DNA from: Locusta migratoria
Taxonomy: Eukaryota > Arthropoda > Insecta > Orthoptera > Acrididae
DNA length: 64,000 nt
Assembly (NCBI GenBank): GCA_026315105.1
Contig: CM048755.1
Location: 759,147,301-759,211,300, forward strand
Reading direction: 5' to 3'
The notes beneath the pieces were generated by a model. The model saw nothing but the letters and a program-made list of their open reading frames with translations. It had not been told where the DNA came from and did no database searches. Numbering within the stretch: the stretch's first letter is position 1; every line of letters begins with the position of its first letter. Of the stretch, positions 58,477 through 64,000 are shown piece by piece. A program made the translations under genes and the position numbers.

Positions 58477-58482
58477 AATAAA
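58477..58482 (+). terminator. Candidate polyadenylation signal AATAAA
   Basis: AATAAA 59 bases after the proposed CTH stop, followed by TTTTGTTGTAC and TATGTGGG. It is AT-rich surroundings, so chance occurrence is possible. The A run at 58530-58553 is genomic and not proof of a transcript end. Confidence 0.3.
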
Positions 58483-58529
58483 AACTGGCTATATCATTAT
58501 TTTGTTGTACATAAAACTTTTATGTGGGT

Positions 58530-58553
58530 AAAAAAAAAAAAAAAAAAAAAAAA
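58530..58553. repeat. Poly-A run
   Basis: 24 consecutive A residues in genomic DNA. Confidence 0.95.
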
Positions 58554-58559
58554 GTGGAC

Positions 58560-59742
58560 TTACCTCAATCTAGTCAGCCACACCAGTTCCCTTAAATCTC
58601 TCCATATGCATGCCTGGTTGGTTCCTTAAAAAAGAATTGTATTGTTATCCGTCCCCAATCTGAGCTTGTGCACAATCCATAAGTGTACTGACATTCACTG
58701 GATGTTAAAACCATATCATCTTTCTTCACAAATGACACAATCCAGCATACTAATAATTGCTTTGGCAGTAGATATATTAAAATAAATAGAGGTAGAGGCA
58801 TCAATCTTTGTGTCCAATAGCCCACATTTAAAACACTGCCTCAACTTTTATCCTGTGCACTATGACAAATGTTTGGTGCATATTACAGCTTTTTATTGGA
58901 AGCTTTTGTCTTTGGCTTCTAATAATTTGTTGATTAGACCATTTCAGCAGTTCTGCGCATCAGACAAAATAAGATATTCTATATTTAAACTGAAAAAATT
59001 AATAATATAAAAAAGGCTAGATTGCTCGTCACCTCGTGGAGGTGGTGTCAGGTCTTAGTCAGGCACAATGAAAAGACAGCTAAGCATTTAAACTGGATGA
59101 TAGAGGTTTTTCTTCCAAAATAGAACATGTGCATACATTCCACAAGCACAAATCCAGTCATCTACTGTCTCTGACTACAGGGGATTTGGAATGAGTGAAT
59201 GCACCCAGTGTCTGACCTGTTTGGGTGGGTAACATAATGGAAAGCAACTTAAAGCTATTGTATTGTTATTTCTGAAGTGCAGTTGATACGGCTCCATATA
59301 TGCAAAATACTGATGGTAAAATGTCCCCTTAGTTTGATCTCTGAAAGGAAAGTACACTGAGATTAACTGAATATGTGAAGATAGTAAAGCAGAGAAATTT
59401 AAGATCTCTACATGAAACATTTGCACCCACTTGCAATCTGACAGATTAGGAAATGCAGAGGAAGGGATGTAGAACAACTATCTAGATATTTTTGGAATGT
59501 AAGATGGAAGGTAGCAGCCAGTTACAAAGTGCTGACCACAAACTAGTCTATTTAGCTGAGGGGGGAAAATTGAAGGAATTGAGCGGATATCATTGTAGGA
59601 GAGATGTAAAAATTAATGATGGTGAATTGGATGATGTTTAAATTGAATGGTTACAGTAAAGAAATTGTTTCACTTTCAATGGAAGGAATGATTGTAGATG
59701 TAGATGTAATTGTAATACAGATCTGCATGCCAATCAGCCTAT

Positions 59743-59805
<63 letters not shown>

Positions 59806-59979
59806 GAATCTGGTGGTTACCAAGTGGAAAGATGGAGAATTGATAACTAATAGGAGAGGACCAAGAATGATCAGATTATGTTAGAGAAACATATTCATAG
59901 TTGAACATTTCCTGTTAGAAAAGTGTGAAAGAATGTAGTATACATGGACATAGTATGGGGAAAACGATTCCAGATAAAT
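58560..59979. other. Intergenic or intronic sequence, no gene recognised
   Basis: Open frames at 58592-58825 and 59175-59477 (minus) have no recognisable motif. A (GT)n tract is listed separately. Confidence 0.45.
59743..59802. repeat. (GT)n microsatellite
   Basis: About 30 GT units without interruption. Confidence 0.95.
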
Positions 59980-59981
59980 TA

Positions 59982-60232
59982 CTATTTGGCCACAATAACT
60001 TGACCATTTTGTTGGTGCTGCCACAAGCGGAGAAAATCGACACCAGTTAAGTTATTCTTTTATTTACATGAGCTGCCAACCTTACAATGGTCCTTGACGC
60101 GAAAAATTAATGTAAACATTGTTAGGGTAACGGTTCCAGCACTGCAGTGAGCAGCCAATGCTGCCTTCAGCTCGTGCAAGACAAGCTCCCAGCAGCCACC
60201 GTGCAAATCGTCAAGTTATCGTGGCCAAATAG
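59982..60232. mobile_element. Mariner-type MITE, 251 bp, with TA target duplication
   Basis: Ends are inverted: CTATTTGGCCACAATAACTT on the left and its counterpart CTATTTGGCCACGATAACTT on the other strand at the right, one mismatch in the first 23 bases. TA flanks both sides (59980-59981 and 60233-60234). There is no coding capacity; TA targets and such TIRs are typical of Tc1/mariner non-autonomous elements. Confidence 0.75.
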
Positions 60233-60234
60233 TA

Positions 60235-61975
60235 TGTACTTACCTAGAATAAATTCTGGAAAAGTATGAAAAACACAAAGGTTTATCCATGAGCAGGCAT
60301 TAATGTCAACTGCAACCTGGATGTAGAAGTAGTGTAGGTCTGTTTGAAAAGAATGTTGGTTGGTAAAATGTACCATACATCTGTTGTAAGTACAACATGA
60401 AAGTTGGTGGCAGTAGATCAAGGTGAGATCTGTAGACTGAAAAATGAGCTGAGAAGTGATCAGATGAGTGCAAAATTGATGATATAACTGTGCTCATAAT
60501 TGAGATACTATAGAGAGATTATTAAAATGTGTATCCAGTAGCAAGGAGGAAGAACAAACTTGCTGTGGAGATGGACAGGATCTGATTGACTTGTATTAAG
60601 TTCACAATAGGTGAAAGGAGGTTATTAGAAGTATCTGTGAAGATGATTGTTTAAATTTGCAAGGAAATAGCAGTAAATAGAGGAAAGGAGACTTTATCCT
60701 AGTGTCAGTAAAATGCAAGACTTTCGAGAATTTGGAAAAATAACATTATACTCGAGCAGTAATCCCACTTCAAGTGAAACTGGCAAGAAAGAGTGGACTT
60801 CTTTTAGCTATTATGTTTGACAAAGAAAAATAGGCAGGAAACTTTATTGTATCCTTAACAGTAAAAAAACTTGAGGACACTCAACAGTAAAAAGTGTAAA
60901 GAACAAAGGATTATCAGTATGTTATCACAGACAGCAACATTTTTTTTATAAATGTGGGCTTTGATTAAGGATAGCAGGATAGGCCGAATGACAAGTACTT
61001 GCACATAAACAAAATTCTGAATCACTGATGGACAGCATACACATACAGATTAGTACATGTTTGATAGTAAATAATATATTATGATCAAAATATTTATGCG
61101 TGTTACATGAAGTTGAATAAAATACCAGTATCTTGAAGTTTTTCTGGTTGTAGATTCACTTTAATATTCTTTGACTGTATGGAATTCTTAGTCCTAAATA
61201 CAAAGTTTAATAGCTCGGCGACCTGAATTTATGCGGTAACTGTTTATCATACTGCCTAAGATTGTCACACTATGTTCGTGGCATTAAACTGTTAACTTTA
61301 TGCTGTTCAGTGACAAGATACACTAGTCTCCAGCAGAGTTTGTTGCAGCACTGGACATGATCACAATACACATAGTCTTCTTGATAACTGCAGGCACTGG
61401 AACACACAAAATGTGTCAATTGCTGTGCTGTTTGAAGATCAGCAAAATAACACAGCATATATACCGGTATGTAAAATTTAAGGCATAGACACTGATTTCT
61501 TCAGTGCAGCTGCATGCTCCACTCTCATGTAAATCTGCAAAATGCTGTGATTAATGGTAGTGAGCAAGAGACACATCAGTAGTGTGTGGACTAATTAAGA
61601 ACTTAAGTCTGGTGCTAAGATAGTTGTGGTGACCACTGGTGTCCAGGTGGGGCAATATCCAGTACAATTGCCTAATAAGTAGGAGACGTGAATTTGAATT
61701 GTAAACTGCCACAAATTTTCAACCTCACCATAGAATTTAATTAGAAACCCTGAATCGTTAGTACCATATTTACAATTGCCTGCAGCTTGGAATCAGGCTG
61801 AATGCGAATGGAAGCTCTGAAAAATAGAGCTAGGAACTACCAGAATTAACTTCTGTCATTGACTACATGATGTGCTGTGCATGCTCTTCAGGCACTAAAA
61901 TAAATACTGGCAACAAAATTCTGCATAATAAAAATATGAAAAAGGGGGCGGCAGAAGAAGTCTCTCTCTCTGTGT

Positions 61976-62038
<63 letters not shown>

Positions 62039-63072
62039 TTTTTCAGATGCAGTCCACCATTCACCTGTTGCTGGTGGTGTGGAGCAAAAACATGCAGTCA
62101 CAGTAAATAAACTGCAGTCATCTGTGTCTGCACGTCGCTGCTACAGACTACACCAACAGCTGAAGATGGGAAAAGCTTTTTGCTCAAACTAGTCATATTA
62201 AGTAAAAATATTAGAATCTTTGGCTGTTTAATTAATTAATCTTCTATTAACAGATCGCCAAACTTCCTTAATAGTGTTACCTAAAATTGGAAATTGAAGT
62301 GCTTGTCTCGTTAGGTGTTTTTGGCAATACATACATGTGATTCCATTATAGTTTTCTGTGATTATGGTTACAATACAGATTGATTTAATTACAAAAAAAC
62401 AAATCATTCGAAAAATTGGTCAATTTAAATGAAGATTGTTTGGCAAAATGCTGTGCCAAAGAGGATTCCTCCCCCACCACCCTCCCTTAATCAGACTTGT
62501 ATTTTATTGCATCATTTTCTTCAAAATGCAACATGTGGCACATGATTTCTCATTCCATGCAAAGAATAAACAGCTGACACTTTTACATTCTTGCTTTCCA
62601 TAAGTATTTGGCTAAGCAGGGCATAATAGCAGAGTGAAATAAGACAAAAATGCACATTTGCTTACATATTGCGACATTCTCATCGGCTCTTTGCAATCAA
62701 GTCGTGATTGGCTGTGCATCCTTCTCATTATTCATTGCACAGTTAACAGCTACTCAAGCTTGAACTGTTGCTTTTTTCCCCTCCATTGAATTTAGAGACT
62801 GGTCTGAAAACAATATATTGAATAATAGTTATGCAGAATACATTTGGGATAACAGTTTATCAATAATGTACTACAAATCATTAAAATTATTAAACAAGTG
62901 GAGCTGTCATATCTCGTTTCTTTGTCCATATTTTGCCATTGTTAAAAACACAAACAATTCATTACATGATACTATACTTTCAATCATGTCATAAAAACTT
63001 CAGATTTACACTTAGAGGACAAATAAGATGAGAAAATGTTTGTTGACTGTGTTGTTTCTTAAGTGATATATA
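60235..63072. other. Non-coding sequence with one microsatellite
   Basis: No gene recognised in any frame. Includes the (GT)n tract at about 61977-62034. Confidence 0.45.
61977..62034. repeat. (GT)n microsatellite
   Basis: About 29 GT units followed by a T run; the Cys/Val and His/Thr frames are artefacts. Confidence 0.95.
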
Positions 63073-64000
63073 CAGTTAAACCTCGTTTTTACGTTTTCCT
63101 GCTATTTACACAATTTTTTTCAGTCCTGTCAAATTTCCTATGTTCACAACCTTAATTCGCCCTCATTTTTGCGTTAACATATTTACACTTTTCCCACGTT
63201 TTACACTTTTCGAAAGTATGTTCATGAAGAAAAAATGACTCAATCTACATAAATTGACGCTAGCATGGCTTTCCCCTTAAAGTATAGCACTTAAAAATTA
63301 TTCGCAGTCGAGTTTCTTGACACTTTGCATTTATTCAAAAGTATATTTCGCGTATCATTGTTGGCAGTACGTAGCTAGTTGACTTAAGATGCGCCAATTT
63401 GTGGTGATTTAGTTCCTCTTTCCACAAGCTTCTTTGCCAGAGCGCCTGGTGTGTACTCAATCAGAATCAGTTGCTTTGTTGATGTGAGAATAAAGAGTTG
63501 CATTGTTTTTGTGATACATATTTCTGATTCATAAAGAACGATATCTATCAAAGTTGGGTATCATAATACCCACAACCTCAAAAAAGCAATAATAGTGTGA
63601 GATGCTGATCCTATGCAAACGTCACAAAAATACTTATGCATATGTTTGCACTTGAGAATGCGAATAAATTCTCTAATATTGTCGTGTGAAACATCAAAAA
63701 ATTCAAAAAGAATGGAGCAGGAGCTTTACTATGCTAATAACTAATGCCGGTAAAAGGCAGTAATTTTGAAGATGTGTTACATAGCCTAGCAGCGGCGCCC
63801 CATCAATATCTATCAAAGCAGTTCAGGTAATTTTGAAGATGTGTTACAAAGCCCAAGCAGCGGCATCCAAACGATATCTGTCAAAGCAGTTCAGGTAATT
63901 TTGTTGAAGCCCAGCAGCGGCGTCCTTGATTATAATGAATGAAATTACATCAAAAATTTCTACTTCTCATATAATTACCAATTCTACCCTGCGCTTAAAA
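63073..64000. mobile_element. Pogo-type element, left part, running off the window
   Basis: TA|CAGTTAAACCTCGTTTTTAC marks the left end. The next ~150 bp resemble the element at 16645 (TTTACACAATTTTTTT, CACAA.CTTAATTC, GTATGTTCATGAAG). No right end is seen before the window stops, and no transposase motif is readable. Confidence 0.5.
63759..63927 (+). repeat. Tandem repeat, 67-68 bp unit, about 2.5 copies
   Basis: Units start at TAATTTTGAAGATGTG (63761 and 63828) and TAATTTTGTTGAAG (63896). Each has AGCAGCGGC and the first two end ATCTRTCAAAGCAGTTCAG. It lies within the pogo-like element. Confidence 0.8.

Noticed and set aside
58530..58553. Poly-A run as evidence that the CTH transcript ends here
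   Set aside because: A genomic A run is not a transcript tail and could belong to a retroposed copy; it was not used as support for the last exon.

Overview
This is animal nuclear DNA, almost certainly from an insect. The repeat families look orthopteran: several tRNA-headed retroposons and the RTE-type and CR1-type LINE fragments match what I remember of locust (Schistocerca-type) genomes. That placement is from memory, not from a search. I see no bacterial-type operons, no CRISPR array and no rRNA genes. tRNA-like sequences occur only inside SINEs.

One host gene is recognisable, on the plus strand: cystathionine gamma-lyase (CTH), the pyridoxal-phosphate enzyme of transsulfuration. Five coding exons are clear (2757-3173, 15009-15144, 15344-15496, 38062-38236, 38777-38915). 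They join in frame across consensus splice sites and supply about 340 codons, including the PLP lysine. The first ~56 residues lie upstream of the window. A very small last exon is proposed at 58410, with stop codon and AATAAA. The introns are about 11.8 kb, 0.2 kb, 22.6 kb, 0.5 kb and possibly 19.5 kb, and transposon insertions account for much of that length.

Everything else I can name is mobile-element sequence, mostly dead and often nested. From left to right: a piggyBac transposase pseudogene with its right end and TTAA (1-2041); two head-to-head Penelope-like fragments forming a palindrome (8268-9704); a PIF/Harbinger remnant (10685-11455); a TIR element with a pogo-type MITE nested in it (16524-18122); a long two-ORF LINE with RNase H (18425-24197); a 5'-truncated RTE fragment (24563-25598); a fold-back tRNA-headed retroposon (25910-26370); an 8.8 kb Gypsy-type LTR element on the minus strand (28044-36817) that itself carries a LINE fragment and a 251-bp solo LTR; a palindromic MITE beside the last clear CTH exon (38327-38694); an RTE fragment split by a Helitron-like insertion (39280-41477); a transposase-like remnant of unassigned family (42280-43400); a CR1-like 3' fragment (48905-49570); a 3.4 kb DNA transposon with ~385-bp inverted repeats and an unassigned transposase (49601-52990); a long CR1-like LINE on the minus strand (53232-56105); four tRNA-derived SINE copies with target-site duplications (43872, 45734, 56593, 56908); and TA-flanked MITEs (59982-60232, and one starting at 63073).

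The most interesting candidates for something little described are the long-TIR transposon at 49601-52990 and the fold-back retroposon at 25910-26370. Statements of homology rest on reading translated sequence by eye. Element boundaries marked by target-site duplications are seen directly.
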